Shown here: piece after piece, positions 1 through 6,293 of the stretch | Position numbering within the stretch: position 1 is the stretch's first letter | How the letters are laid out: each line of letters begins with the position of its first letter | Assembly: GCA_027036095.1 (NCBI GenBank) | Contig: JALVTA010000011.1 | Span: forward strand, 1 to 14,002 | Direction of reading: 5' to 3' | From: Thiotrichales bacterium | GTDB taxonomy: Bacteria; Pseudomonadota; Gammaproteobacteria; Thiomicrospirales; Thiomicrospiraceae | DNA length: 14,002 nucleotides | Program-made: the position numbers and the translations under genes | The notes under the pieces: model-generated | The model's input: the letters and a program-made list of their open reading frames with translations, nothing else | Told to the model about the DNA's origin: nothing | The model's database searches: none

Positions 1-718
1 TCTCGCGCACGCTGTCGAGGTCCACCACCTCGCCGGTGGCCAGCGACAGCTTGAGGCTGGCCCCACCCGGCTCGACCGCCACACTGGTAACCCGCGTCGG
101 CACAATGGTGGTCACGCTCTGAATCTCGCCGTTGGCGTCCGTGCCATAGGCGGTCAGCTTGTAGGTGCCTGCGGGTACCGGGTTGCCGCTTTCGTCCGTG
201 CCGTCCCATTCGGCCAGCCTGTCTGCATTAAGCGCGCCAACCGCAATCTCCTTCACCGGGCCGTTGCCGTCACTGATGACGAGTTTGACATCCTTGAGCG
301 GCTGGTCACTTGTGAGACGGATCTGCGGGTGCCTGCCCGTCTCATAGTCCATCTCCTGCGCCGCCACTTTGACAGACTTGCCGATCAGGCCGGCCGCCTG
401 CATGGTCTGCAGGTTGGCAAAGCCCTGCACCATGTTCTGGACCGACCTGTTGAGCTTGAGCATGGCTTCCAGCTGGTTGAAACCGGTCAGGTCGGTGATC
501 ATGTCCTTGGGATCCATCGGATCGGTCGGATCCTGATTCTGCAGCTGCGTGGTCAAAAGGCGCATGAAGTCCGCCTGCCCCAAACCTAGGTCGCGCGCCT
601 GCGGCTTGCCCGGCGCATTGAGCGCCGCCAGCAGTTCATCAGGATTCAGCCCCGCATTCGGTTGAGGCACGGTGGTGGTGGCGCGGTTGAAGGTGCTTAC
701 CTGGTTGAGCACGGCCAT
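1..718 (-). CDS. flgD: Flagellar hook-capping / hook assembly protein FlgD (3' end outside window)
   Basis: FlgD forms the scaffold cap at the tip of the growing hook and guides polymerisation of hook subunits; it is exported by the flagellar type III apparatus and discarded when the hook is complete. The start is the ATG at 718-716, preceded by AGGAGG six bases upstream. About 239 codons are visible. The N-terminal part contains the family signature LGQADFMRLLTTQLQNQDPT followed by DPMDPKDM, then NQLEAMLKLN. The C-terminal half holds the FlgD Ig/tudor-like region, with WDGTDESGNPVPAGTY and, at the edge, GEVVDLDSVRE. FlgD proteins usually end within a few residues of that motif, so only the last few codons are probably missing. 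It is the third gene of flgB-flgC-flgD, 11 bases after flgC, with the ribosome binding site overlapping the flgC stop. Identity is confident from both the protein and the gene order. Confidence 0.95.
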   Translation of the reverse strand, partial: MAVLNQVSTFNRATTTVPQPNAGLNPDELLAALNAPGKPQARDLGLGQADFMRLLTTQLQNQDPTDPMDPKDMITDLTGFNQLEAMLKLNRSVQNMVQGFANLQTMQAAGLIGKSVKVAAQEMDYETGRHPQIRLTSDQPLKDVKLVISDGNGPVKEIAVGALNADRLAEWDGTDESGNPVPAGTYKLTAYGTDANGEIQSVTTIVPTRVTSVAVEPGGASLKLSLATGEVVDLDSVRE

Positions 719-729
719 GTTCTACCTCC

Positions 730-1140
730 TTACTTGCCCAGCTGCAGTGTGCGCAGCAATAGTTGCTTGGAGGTATTCATCACCTCCACGTTGGTCTGAT
801 AGGTGCGCGAAGCTGACAGCATGTCCGCCATCTCCTCCACCACGTTCACATTCGGGCGAAAGATGTAGCCGTCCTTGTTGGCCATGGGATGGTGGGGTGC
901 GTACTCCATCTTGGGGGGTGCCTTGGAAGTGGCAATCTCCCTGATGCGCACCCCGCCCACCGGCTCGCCAGTCGCTTCATCAAGAATGGTCTGAAACACC
1001 GGCTTCTTGGCCCTGTAGACCTCATTGGCGTTGGAGCTGACCGAGTCAACATTGGCCAGATTGGACGCCGTGGTATTCAGACGGATGGTCTGAGCGTGCA
1101 GACCGGTGGCCGAAATGTCGAGAATATGAAAGAACCCCAT
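730..1140 (-). CDS. flgC: Flagellar basal-body rod protein FlgC
   Basis: FlgC is one of the proximal rod proteins of the flagellar driveshaft, exported through the flagellar type III system and assembled in the periplasm. The 136-residue product has the normal family length. It shows the N-terminal rod/hook motif (GLHAQTIRLNTTASNLANVD, near residues 13-32) and the C-terminal helix with ASRTYQTNVEVMNTSKQLLL, which together form the coiled coil shared by axial proteins. The middle carries PNVNVVEEMADML, typical of FlgC. The ATG at 1140-1138 is preceded by GGAGGTTGAACC, and the TAA stop of flgB runs directly into this ribosome binding site. The same TAAGGAGGT arrangement recurs at the flgC-flgD junction, so the three genes are probably co-transcribed and translationally linked. 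No defects seen. Confidence 0.97.
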   Translation of the reverse strand: MGFFHILDISATGLHAQTIRLNTTASNLANVDSVSSNANEVYRAKKPVFQTILDEATGEPVGGVRIREIATSKAPPKMEYAPHHPMANKDGYIFRPNVNVVEEMADMLSASRTYQTNVEVMNTSKQLLLRTLQLGK

Positions 1141-1152
1141 GGTTCAACCTCC

Positions 1153-1563
1153 TTATTCACCGCCCCGCAACGCCTTGCGGATGCCCTTGATCTTGCCGTT
1201 GAGAAAATCGAGCGTTGCCTGATACTGCAGCGCGTTCTCCATGAACTGGGCCTTCTCGATGTGGGTTTCCACCGTGTTGCCATCCAATGACGGCTGGGTG
1301 GGCATGCGGTACTTGATCAGGTCATCATCGAAGGCCGGCTCCCCAAAAGCCTCGATGTGACGCGGGTTGGTGCGAGTCAGTTCCGGCCGGAATGCCCTGG
1401 GGGCCGCCTGGCCTTCTGCGGCCTGCTTCAGTGCCGTGCGCCAGTCAATATCGCGCGCCTTGTAGTTGGGCGTGTCCGCGTTGGCCAGGTTCGATGCCAG
1501 CAGCTGCGCCCGCTGCGCACGAATCTTCAGAGCCTGTGCATAAATGCCGAAAATGTCTGTCAT
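1153..1563 (-). CDS. flgB: Flagellar basal-body rod protein FlgB
   Basis: FlgB is a proximal rod protein at the base of the flagellar rod, next to the MS ring/FliE. The 136-residue product carries the N-terminal family motif RAQRAQLLASNLANADTPNY and continues KARDIDW; the C-terminal helix reads EKAQFMENALQYQATLDFLN. I chose the ATG at 1563-1561 because MTDIFGIYAQAL aligns with the usual FlgB start and AGGTGA lies seven bases upstream. Two in-frame ATGs further upstream (1584 and 1623) lie at or before the transcription start predicted from the sigma-54 promoter, so they are unlikely starts. It is the first gene of flgB-flgC-flgD, separated from flgT by an intrinsic terminator and a promoter region, so this operon appears independently controlled. 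Confidence 0.97.
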   Translation of the reverse strand: MTDIFGIYAQALKIRAQRAQLLASNLANADTPNYKARDIDWRTALKQAAEGQAAPRAFRPELTRTNPRHIEAFGEPAFDDDLIKYRMPTQPSLDGNTVETHIEKAQFMENALQYQATLDFLNGKIKGIRKALRGGE

Positions 1564-1598
1564 CGTCTCGTCACCTGAAGTCATCTCACCCCACACCA

Positions 1599-1615
1599 AG
1601 CAACCTCGGTGCCAA
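1599..1615 (-). promoter_or_regulatory. Sigma-54 (RpoN) promoter for flgBCD
   Basis: Read on the minus strand the site is TTGGCAC-CGAGG-TTGCTT. The -24 GG is at 1613-1612 and the -12 GC at 1601-1600, separated by exactly ten bases, as RNA polymerase with sigma-54 requires. The flanking bases also fit the TGGCAC-N5-TTGC consensus. Transcription should start near 1588, about 25 bases before the flgB ATG, leaving room for its ribosome binding site. RpoN control of the rod-hook operon is common in polarly flagellated gammaproteobacteria. This site is predicted from sequence only. Confidence 0.85.
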
Positions 1616-1630
1616 TCTGACAAAAACTGC

Positions 1631-1656
1631 TAAAGTCGGCAAAAAGTTGCCGCTAT
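1631..1656 (+). promoter_or_regulatory. Possible weak sigma-28-like element facing the opposite way
   Basis: On the plus strand TAAAGTCG (1631-1638) is followed after ten bases by GCCGCTAT (1649-1656). It resembles the sigma-28 consensus but has mismatches in both boxes and a short spacer. Its -10 box overlaps the -10 box of the stronger minus-strand promoter, so the two face each other. No plus-strand gene follows; a transcript would run antisense to flgT. The resemblance may simply reflect the near-mirror symmetry of this stretch rather than a working promoter. Confidence 0.25.
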
Positions 1657-1727
1657 CGGCAGCAGGCGGCAAAACTTTAGGAAAAATTTCCGTCGCAGTG
1701 GCGCGGCCAGGCCGGCATCCGGCAAAA
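1637..1727. promoter_or_regulatory. Cluster of CGGCAA half-sites upstream of the sigma-54 promoter
   Basis: CGGCAAAA occurs three times in the same orientation, at 1637-1644, 1667-1674 and 1720-1727. An inverted copy, TTGCCG at 1647-1652, makes CGGCAA-AAAG-TTGCCG a perfect six-base-arm inverted repeat. The cluster lies about 25 to 120 bases upstream of the -24 element, where an activator of sigma-54 polymerase could bind. A FlrC/FleR or FleQ/FlrA type flagellar activator is the natural candidate. The repeat is directly visible; its function is inferred. Confidence 0.4.
1653..1679 (-). promoter_or_regulatory. Sigma-28 (FliA) promoter upstream of flgB
   Basis: On the minus strand the -35 element TAAAGTTT (1679-1672) is followed by eleven bases and then GCCGATAG (1660-1653). 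The enteric flagellar consensus is TAAAGTTT-N11-GCCGATAA, so only the last base differs. Transcription would start around 1645 and run into flgB, entering the sigma-54 promoter from upstream. The flgBCD operon may therefore respond to both flagellar sigma factors, or be raised again once FlgM has been exported. Confidence 0.8.
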
Positions 1728-1762
1728 TTGGGGGAGGCCCCGTCTTCCAGCGCCCAGAAACT

Positions 1763-1787
1763 AAAAAACCCGCATCTGCAGCGGGTT
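1763..1787 (-). terminator. Intrinsic terminator after cheV-flgT
   Basis: Read on the minus strand, AACCCGC (1787-1781) and GCGGGTT (1773-1767) form a seven-pair stem around a seven-base loop, and the 3' arm runs into six T in a row (1768-1763). It lies about 40 bases beyond the flgT stop. It should end the cheV-flgT transcript and insulate the flgBCD promoter region. Confidence 0.8.
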
Positions 1788-1825
1788 GAGAAAGAGGTCG
1801 TGGAAAAATAACAGCCGAACAGGAC

Positions 1826-3067
1826 TTACCAGCTGCGCACCAAGTCGCCCTCCTCGATGCGCCGCTTTTCCGCCACGATTTCCGCCACGGCAAAACGGTC
1901 CTGCAACCGCACCACCCGGATGAAGCCCGCCGGCACCTGATCGGTCCCCAGCGATCGGCTGCCTGAGCGCACCGTCGGTGCCAGCCGGTGATACACCGCC
2001 AGCTGATCGCCCTCTTTCAGGCCACTCTCCGGGGTGGCGAAGAAGAGAATGTGCGTCGCGCCCTCCGCATCCTGACGCCGCTCCAGCACCTGCGCTTCAA
2101 ACGGGGCACACTGCAGGGTCTTCATCACCCTTTCCGTCTCGGCCACCACCTGCTCCAGCATCGCCCGGCCGGTGGGGGTGTGCATGAAAGCGGCGCCACC
2201 GAAAGGCTTGTCCCGCCCTATGGTCGCCGCCCCCTCCACAAGACGGCGCAACAAATCCTGGCTGGTAATACGAGCATGATTCAGGTCAACGAGGAAATAC
2301 TCCACCGCCAGACTGCGGCGGTTGGGTGACAGATCGGTGGCATAGCTGCGTCGCACCTCTTCCAGCATCTCGTCCACCACCGGGTGAATATGGCTGGCCG
2401 GTACCCGCTGGGCACCGGCATCACGAATGACGGTGAGCAGAAGATACTGGGCACCGGTCTCCTCGCGCACTTCCGTTAGCAGTGCAGGAGAGAGCGCGGG
2501 CGCCAAATGCTGCGGGCGCATCAGTGACGGCGGAATGTCAAACGGAACCACATTGCGGTAGCCGTGCTGCTCGAAGGCGCGCAACAGCATGCGTCGCCAG
2601 CCCTGCGCCAGATCGCGGATGTCCCGCACCTGATCCGGATGATCTACCAGCACGGTGCCGACAGCTACCCGCGGCTGAAAGCCACCGGCCAGAGGCGTGC
2701 CGCACCGGTTGCTCACCGGTTCCAGACAGGCACGCAGGCGCACCTTGTAGAGATGCGCATCACGATCGGGGGTTTCTTCCAGAATGGTGAAGTATTTCAC
2801 TGCGGCAGCGGAGCGCACATTGAAAGTGCTGCCCTCCAGCCGGTAATCACGCACCCTGTCCTGACTGCGCACCTGCACCTGACAGCGCATGACCGCATTG
2901 CGCAGCCCGTCACGCAAGGCCATCTGACGGGCCCAGGCCGTATTCCTGTCCTCCAGCGGGGCCTGGCCGGTTACCTCCACGCAGCCGTCCGCTGCCTGGG
3001 GGCAGAAATTGCCCGCCCACAGCGGCCACGGCAGCAGCAGACTCAGCCCCAGCCAGAATGCGCGCAT
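1826..3067 (-). CDS. flgT: FlgT-like flagellar H-ring assembly protein
   Basis: In Vibrio, FlgT is a periplasmic protein forming the H ring around the LP ring; it stabilises the basal body and helps recruit the motor T ring. This 413-residue product begins with a clear signal peptide (MRAFWLGLSLLLPWPLWA, cleavage probably after residue 18). The mature N-terminal domain contains EVTGQAPLED and ARQMALRDGLRNAVM, the latter resembling the FlgT N-domain helix. A middle domain follows (about 130-330), with GAQYLLLTVIRD. The C-terminal domain (about 320-413) has SGLKEGDQLAVYHRL and ends FAVAEIVAEKRRIEEGDLVR, like the FlgT C-domain. Several cysteines in the exported part (22, 29, 62, 114, 122) could form disulfides. 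It starts one base after the cheV stop, with GAAGG just upstream, so it is coupled to cheV. Assignment rests on domain pattern, signal peptide and flagellar context; it is slightly longer than Vibrio FlgT. Confidence 0.75.
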   Translation of the reverse strand: MRAFWLGLSLLLPWPLWAGNFCPQAADGCVEVTGQAPLEDRNTAWARQMALRDGLRNAVMRCQVQVRSQDRVRDYRLEGSTFNVRSAAAVKYFTILEETPDRDAHLYKVRLRACLEPVSNRCGTPLAGGFQPRVAVGTVLVDHPDQVRDIRDLAQGWRRMLLRAFEQHGYRNVVPFDIPPSLMRPQHLAPALSPALLTEVREETGAQYLLLTVIRDAGAQRVPASHIHPVVDEMLEEVRRSYATDLSPNRRSLAVEYFLVDLNHARITSQDLLRRLVEGAATIGRDKPFGGAAFMHTPTGRAMLEQVVAETERVMKTLQCAPFEAQVLERRQDAEGATHILFFATPESGLKEGDQLAVYHRLAPTVRSGSRSLGTDQVPAGFIRVVRLQDRFAVAEIVAEKRRIEEGDLVRSW

Positions 3068-3068
3068 A

Positions 3069-4049
3069 TCAACCTTCCGCGGCGGCGTGCGCCATTTCCA
3101 TCTCTTCCAGCCGCTCCAGCACCAGCTGAGCCAGCTCGTCGGAGTGCCACTTGGACAGGAAACGATTGGCGCCCACTTTGGAGGTCATGTGCTCGTTGAA
3201 GCCGCCGCTGAGCGAGCTGTTCAGCACGATGAACAGGTCCTTGAGCCGCTCGTCCTCGCGGATCTTGCGTGTGAGCGTATAGCCGTCCATCTCCGGCATC
3301 TCGATGTCGGAAATGACCATCAGCACCCGCTTCGGCACAGGCGGTGCCATGCCGTCCTCGGCATCCTTGGCCCATTTCTGCAGCAGATCGTAGGCCTTGC
3401 GACCGTTGTCCACGATCTTGTAGTTGATGCCCAGCCCCTCGAAGATGCTGCGCAGCTGCTGACGGGCCACGGCCGAATCGTCTGCTGCCAGAATGAAGTA
3501 ATTGCCCGCCGCCTGGCCGATCTTCTCCTTTGCCAGCTGGATGGTCTCCTTGGTGACCACATCCTTGATGCCGGACACTTCCGCCAGCACCTTTTCCACG
3601 TCCAGAATCTCGATGATCTGGTCTTCAAAGCGGGTTACGGCGGTGAGATAGGCCACATGTGCCAGCGTATCCGGCGGCGGCATGATGTCTTCCCAGCGCA
3701 GGTGGACAATGCGGTCCACCTCCCGTACCAGAAAGCCCTGAATGGCCGAATTGAACTCAGTGACGATGGTCAGGCTTTCCGGCAGCTTTTCCGGCTCGAT
3801 GGGCGTCAGCTCCAGCGCCTTGGCCAGATCGATAATCGGCATGGTCTGACCGCGGATGTCCGCCACGCCCACAATACGCTCATCAGACCGTGGAACCGGT
3901 GCAATCGGCGGTGTCTGAATCACCTCGCGCACCTTGAACACGTTGATGCCATAGAGCTGAGGACCGTCCAGACGGAACAGCAGCAGCTCCATGCGGTTCA
4001 TGCCCGCCAAGGAGGTGCGGCGGTCAACACTTTTGAGAAAGTCGGACAT
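3069..4049 (-). CDS. cheV: Chemotaxis protein CheV (CheW-receiver fusion)
   Basis: CheV couples chemoreceptors to CheA through its CheW-like domain and is thought to adapt signalling through phosphorylation of its receiver domain; it works in the cytoplasm at receptor arrays. The 326-residue product has a CheW-like domain (about residues 18-165, with YGINVFKVREVI and IVGVADIRGQTMPIIDL) and a response-regulator receiver domain (about 183-315). Receiver-domain residues are present: the acidic pair D190-D191, the probable phosphoacceptor D248 in ISDIEMPEMDG, S278 in NSSLSGG and K300 in FLSKW. The ATG at 4049-4047 has AAGG upstream. It diverges from flgA across only 54 bases. A weak -10-like TATGAT lies on the minus strand at 4087-4082, without a convincing -35. 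The partner gene often found after cheV in polar flagellates, cheR, is absent here; flgT follows instead. Confidence 0.95.
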   Translation of the reverse strand: MSDFLKSVDRRTSLAGMNRMELLLFRLDGPQLYGINVFKVREVIQTPPIAPVPRSDERIVGVADIRGQTMPIIDLAKALELTPIEPEKLPESLTIVTEFNSAIQGFLVREVDRIVHLRWEDIMPPPDTLAHVAYLTAVTRFEDQIIEILDVEKVLAEVSGIKDVVTKETIQLAKEKIGQAAGNYFILAADDSAVARQQLRSIFEGLGINYKIVDNGRKAYDLLQKWAKDAEDGMAPPVPKRVLMVISDIEMPEMDGYTLTRKIREDERLKDLFIVLNSSLSGGFNEHMTSKVGANRFLSKWHSDELAQLVLERLEEMEMAHAAAEG

Positions 4050-4103
4050 AACGGCTTACCTTATCCTACAATTCCGGGTTAATCATAGCGTATCCCATGG
4101 CCC

Positions 4104-4796
4104 ATGTTCCCACGCCTGCTTTTCCTTCTTCTTGCAAGCGTCGCAGCACCCCTTCACGCCGCCGGGCCATGGCAGCCCATGGAACCGATCTATGCGACCG
4201 CTGTGGAACGGGTCAAGCAAAATGTCGGCCAAAAACTGATCAACCCGAAAATTTCCGTGCACAAACTGGGCCGACGCACCCGTCTGCCCCGCTGCACCAG
4301 GCCGTTAGAATATGCGTTGCTGCAAGGCCATCGCCAACCCTTCGGTCGCATGACGGTGCAGGTGCGTTGCCCCAATCCCCGCTGGAAGCTTTTCCTGACC
4401 GTCACCGTCAGCGGCCAGACACCAGTGGTGGTCTCCAGTCACCTCATACCCCGCCATACGCTCATCAGCACCGATGCGTTACGTCGCCAGCTGGTGGACG
4501 CCAGCCGTCGTCCCAGAGGCGCCCTATCCCGCATCGCGGATGCCGCAGGCATGCGCGCGGCGCGCGCCATTCCGCCCGAAACCGTCATCACGGCACGCAT
4601 GTTGCTGCCCCCTTACTGGGTGTTCGAACGCAAACCTGTCACTCTGTTGACACGTATCGGCGCGCTGGAGGTACGTACACGGGGTATCGCGCTCAAAAAC
4701 GGGGTGGAAGGCGCGCAGGTTCCGGTACGCAACGCCCGCTCCGGTAAGGTGGTGCGCGGCGTGGTCATCGCACCGAATACGGTGCTGGTGCCGTGA
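4104..4796 (+). CDS. flgA: Flagellar P-ring formation chaperone FlgA
   Basis: FlgA is a periplasmic chaperone that helps FlgI assemble into the P ring around the rod. The 230-residue product starts with a signal peptide (MFPRLLFLLLASVAAPLHAA). It has the two family cysteines in LPRCTRPLE and VRCPNPRW, an SAF domain beginning near VVSSHLIPRHTLIS, and the typical FlgA C-terminus (VEGAQVPVRNARSGKVVRG, then VVIAPNTVLVP). The start at 4104 is forced: an in-frame TAG lies just upstream at 4086. No Shine-Dalgarno sequence is recognisable before this ATG, which is unusual beside the other genes here. The gene diverges from cheV and precedes flgM, which has its own sigma-28 promoter in the gap, a layout seen in many flagellated gammaproteobacteria. 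Confidence 0.93.
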   Translation: MFPRLLFLLLASVAAPLHAAGPWQPMEPIYATAVERVKQNVGQKLINPKISVHKLGRRTRLPRCTRPLEYALLQGHRQPFGRMTVQVRCPNPRWKLFLTVTVSGQTPVVVSSHLIPRHTLISTDALRRQLVDASRRPRGALSRIADAAGMRAARAIPPETVITARMLLPPYWVFERKPVTLLTRIGALEVRTRGIALKNGVEGAQVPVRNARSGKVVRGVVIAPNTVLVP

Positions 4797-4819
4797 CTGA
4801 AAAAAATCGGGCTTTTTGC

Positions 4820-4845
4820 TAAAGTTTTCCTGAAGCGGTCGATAA
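4820..4845 (+). promoter_or_regulatory. Sigma-28 (FliA) promoter for flgM-flgN
   Basis: The plus strand has a perfect -35 element TAAAGTTT (4820-4827) and, ten bases later, GTCGATAA (4838-4845), seven of eight matches to GCCGATAA. The spacer is one base shorter than the usual eleven. Transcription should start near 4852, giving a leader of about 50 bases before the flgM ATG. Control of flgM by sigma-28 would give the familiar feedback loop in which sigma-28 drives its own inhibitor. Confidence 0.8.
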
Positions 4846-4902
4846 AGCCTGTGAATACATAGACACAGACTACAGACACACAAGCGAAACAAGGCCAGAA
4901 AA

Positions 4903-5217
4903 ATGGACATCAAACACATCAATGCTCTTAACGGACGACTCCAGACGGACACCGGCCGCAAGGTTGACGAGCGGTTGCGTTCCGACGCTGCTGCAGGTGA
5001 CGGCGCCCGTGTCGACGAAGCCCGTCAGGATGTGACCGTGGGCAAGAGCGTGGCCCAGCTGGCTGCCCTGCTGGAGCAGGTGGACAGCATGCCTGTCACG
5101 CGCGAAGAGAAGATCGCCCGTATCAAACAGGCCATTGATGACGGCACCTATCAGGTGGACAGTGAATCTGTCGCCCGCAAACTGCTGCAGACGGAAGTGC
5201 TCTTCAGTAAACTGTGA
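4903..5217 (+). CDS. flgM: Anti-sigma-28 factor FlgM
   Basis: FlgM binds sigma-28 (FliA) and blocks late flagellar genes until the hook-basal body is complete, when FlgM is secreted through it. The product is 104 residues, the usual size. The N-terminal half is polar and probably disordered, while the C-terminal sigma-binding half carries the family pattern REEKIARIKQAIDDGTYQVD followed by SESVARKLLQTEVLF. The ATG at 4903 is preceded by AAGG at 4891-4894. A sigma-28 promoter lies about 60 bases upstream, so the gene can be transcribed apart from flgA. flgN follows after three bases, matching the usual flgM-flgN pairing. Confidence 0.95.
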   Translation: MDIKHINALNGRLQTDTGRKVDERLRSDAAAGDGARVDEARQDVTVGKSVAQLAALLEQVDSMPVTREEKIARIKQAIDDGTYQVDSESVARKLLQTEVLFSKL

Positions 5218-5220
5218 CGC

Positions 5221-5694
5221 ATGAGCGCGTCACCTCTTCATCTTCCACTGTTTGAACGCATCGAACAACTGCTCCCGTTGCTGGAGCAGTTTTTGTATCT
5301 GCTGCAGGAAGAAAAGAACCTGCTCAGCGCCCATCCACTGGATACCGACGCACTCAACGGCCTGACGGAACGCAAAGAGCAACTGCTTGACCAGCTGACA
5401 CCGCTGAGCGAGGCGCTGAAGGAAGCCCTGCCAGAGGAAACCACGTCACTCACCGCACTGCTGAAGGAGCTTGAAGGCACCCCACAGACTGACAGGCTGC
5501 GGCGGTTCATTTCTCTGAGCGAACAGGCGGAAGCCTTGCATCTGGAAAATGGCGCCACGCTGATGCGCCTGGCGCAACTTAACGAAGGTGTGCTGAGGCT
5601 ACTGCTGGGACGGCAGGAAGACGCCCCCACCTATGGACCGGCAAACAGAAGCAGCGGCCATCGCAGCGGCGGCAATAAACTGGGCAAGGCCTGA
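5221..5694 (+). CDS. flgN: Flagellar export chaperone FlgN
   Basis: FlgN is a cytoplasmic chaperone for the hook-filament junction proteins FlgK and FlgL and delivers them to the flagellar export gate. The 157-residue product is largely helical and leucine-rich, with LLPLLEQFLYLLQEEKNLL near the N-terminus, LTERKEQLLDQLTPLSEAL in the middle, and the family ending ENGATLMRLAQLNEGVLRLL with a later TYGP. The Gly/Ser/Lys-rich tail after residue 140 is probably disordered. The ATG is three bases after the flgM stop with no clear Shine-Dalgarno sequence of its own, so translation is probably coupled to flgM. The next gene converges on it from the minus strand. Confidence 0.9.
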   Translation: MSASPLHLPLFERIEQLLPLLEQFLYLLQEEKNLLSAHPLDTDALNGLTERKEQLLDQLTPLSEALKEALPEETTSLTALLKELEGTPQTDRLRRFISLSEQAEALHLENGATLMRLAQLNEGVLRLLLGRQEDAPTYGPANRSSGHRSGGNKLGKA

Positions 5695-5739
5695 CACACC
5701 TCGTGTCGGATGCAGAGTGTGAGCAAAAGACCAGTAAGG

Positions 5740-5770
5740 AAAAATCCTGCCCGCTTAACCCGTCCGGCAG
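5740..5770 (-). terminator. Possible weak intrinsic terminator after the prfC-ykgJ end of the chain
   Basis: On the minus strand CTGCC (5770-5766) can pair with GGCAG (5751-5747); a short inner CG/CG pairing is also possible. Two bases after the stem comes a run of five T (5744-5740). The stem is only five pairs with a large loop, so this is a marginal call. Its position 20 bases past the stop of the last minus-strand gene is suitable. No plus-strand terminator for flgN is evident in the 96-base gap. Confidence 0.35.
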
Positions 5771-5790
5771 AACCCTGACCAACTGAAAAC

Positions 5791-6293
5791 CTACCAGAGC
5801 TGCACGCCCTGCTGCTGCCACAGCTGCACCTGCTGCTGAAAGGCCGGCGGCCCCCAGGCATAGACCAGCTGATCCTTCTGCAGCTGTCCGTTCTCTTCAA
5901 TGCACTCGGTCCAGATGAGCGGGCGGCCATGCTGCTCAGCGAACTGCTGCAGCCAGCGCAGCGCCCGGGGCGGAATGCGCTTGCCCACCGGCAGCGCCAC
6001 GTCCACAGGCAATCCCTGCCACTGCAACTGATTGAACAGCACCATCACCCTGGCCTTGTCCGGCTTCATCCATTCCGGCAGCGGGGAGTCGGGCAACAGC
6101 CAGCCGCAGACGAAACGGCGGCAGGGAAATTCGGGGCGGTTGTCATAGTCGGCGCAACCGGAACCGGTACTGTAGGGGCACGGATGGCCCGGCCACGCCT
6201 CATAGCCGGGTACATCAATGCGCACCCAGCCATCACAACAAGCGGTGCAGCCATCACACTGACGCGTCTGCGCCTTGCGCCTCTTTCTGCCCA

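Noticed and set aside
1711..1723. GCCGG-CAT-CCGGC hairpin between the terminator and flgB promoters
   Set aside because: Only five pairs with no T run on either strand; it may be part of activator binding but is not a terminator.
1630..1893. Minus-strand 87-codon open frame spanning the flgT end and flgB control region
   Set aside because: It overlaps the terminator and both promoters, lacks a ribosome site and encodes a low-complexity basic product.
3009..4082. A 357-codon plus-strand open frame antisense to cheV
   Set aside because: Shadow of cheV, whose CheW and receiver domains are complete on the minus strand.
4797..4820. A-rich/T-rich stretch after flgA that could fold as a terminator
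   Set aside because: Pairing is only A-T at the base with no GC stem, so it is too weak; the stretch leads directly into the flgM promoter.
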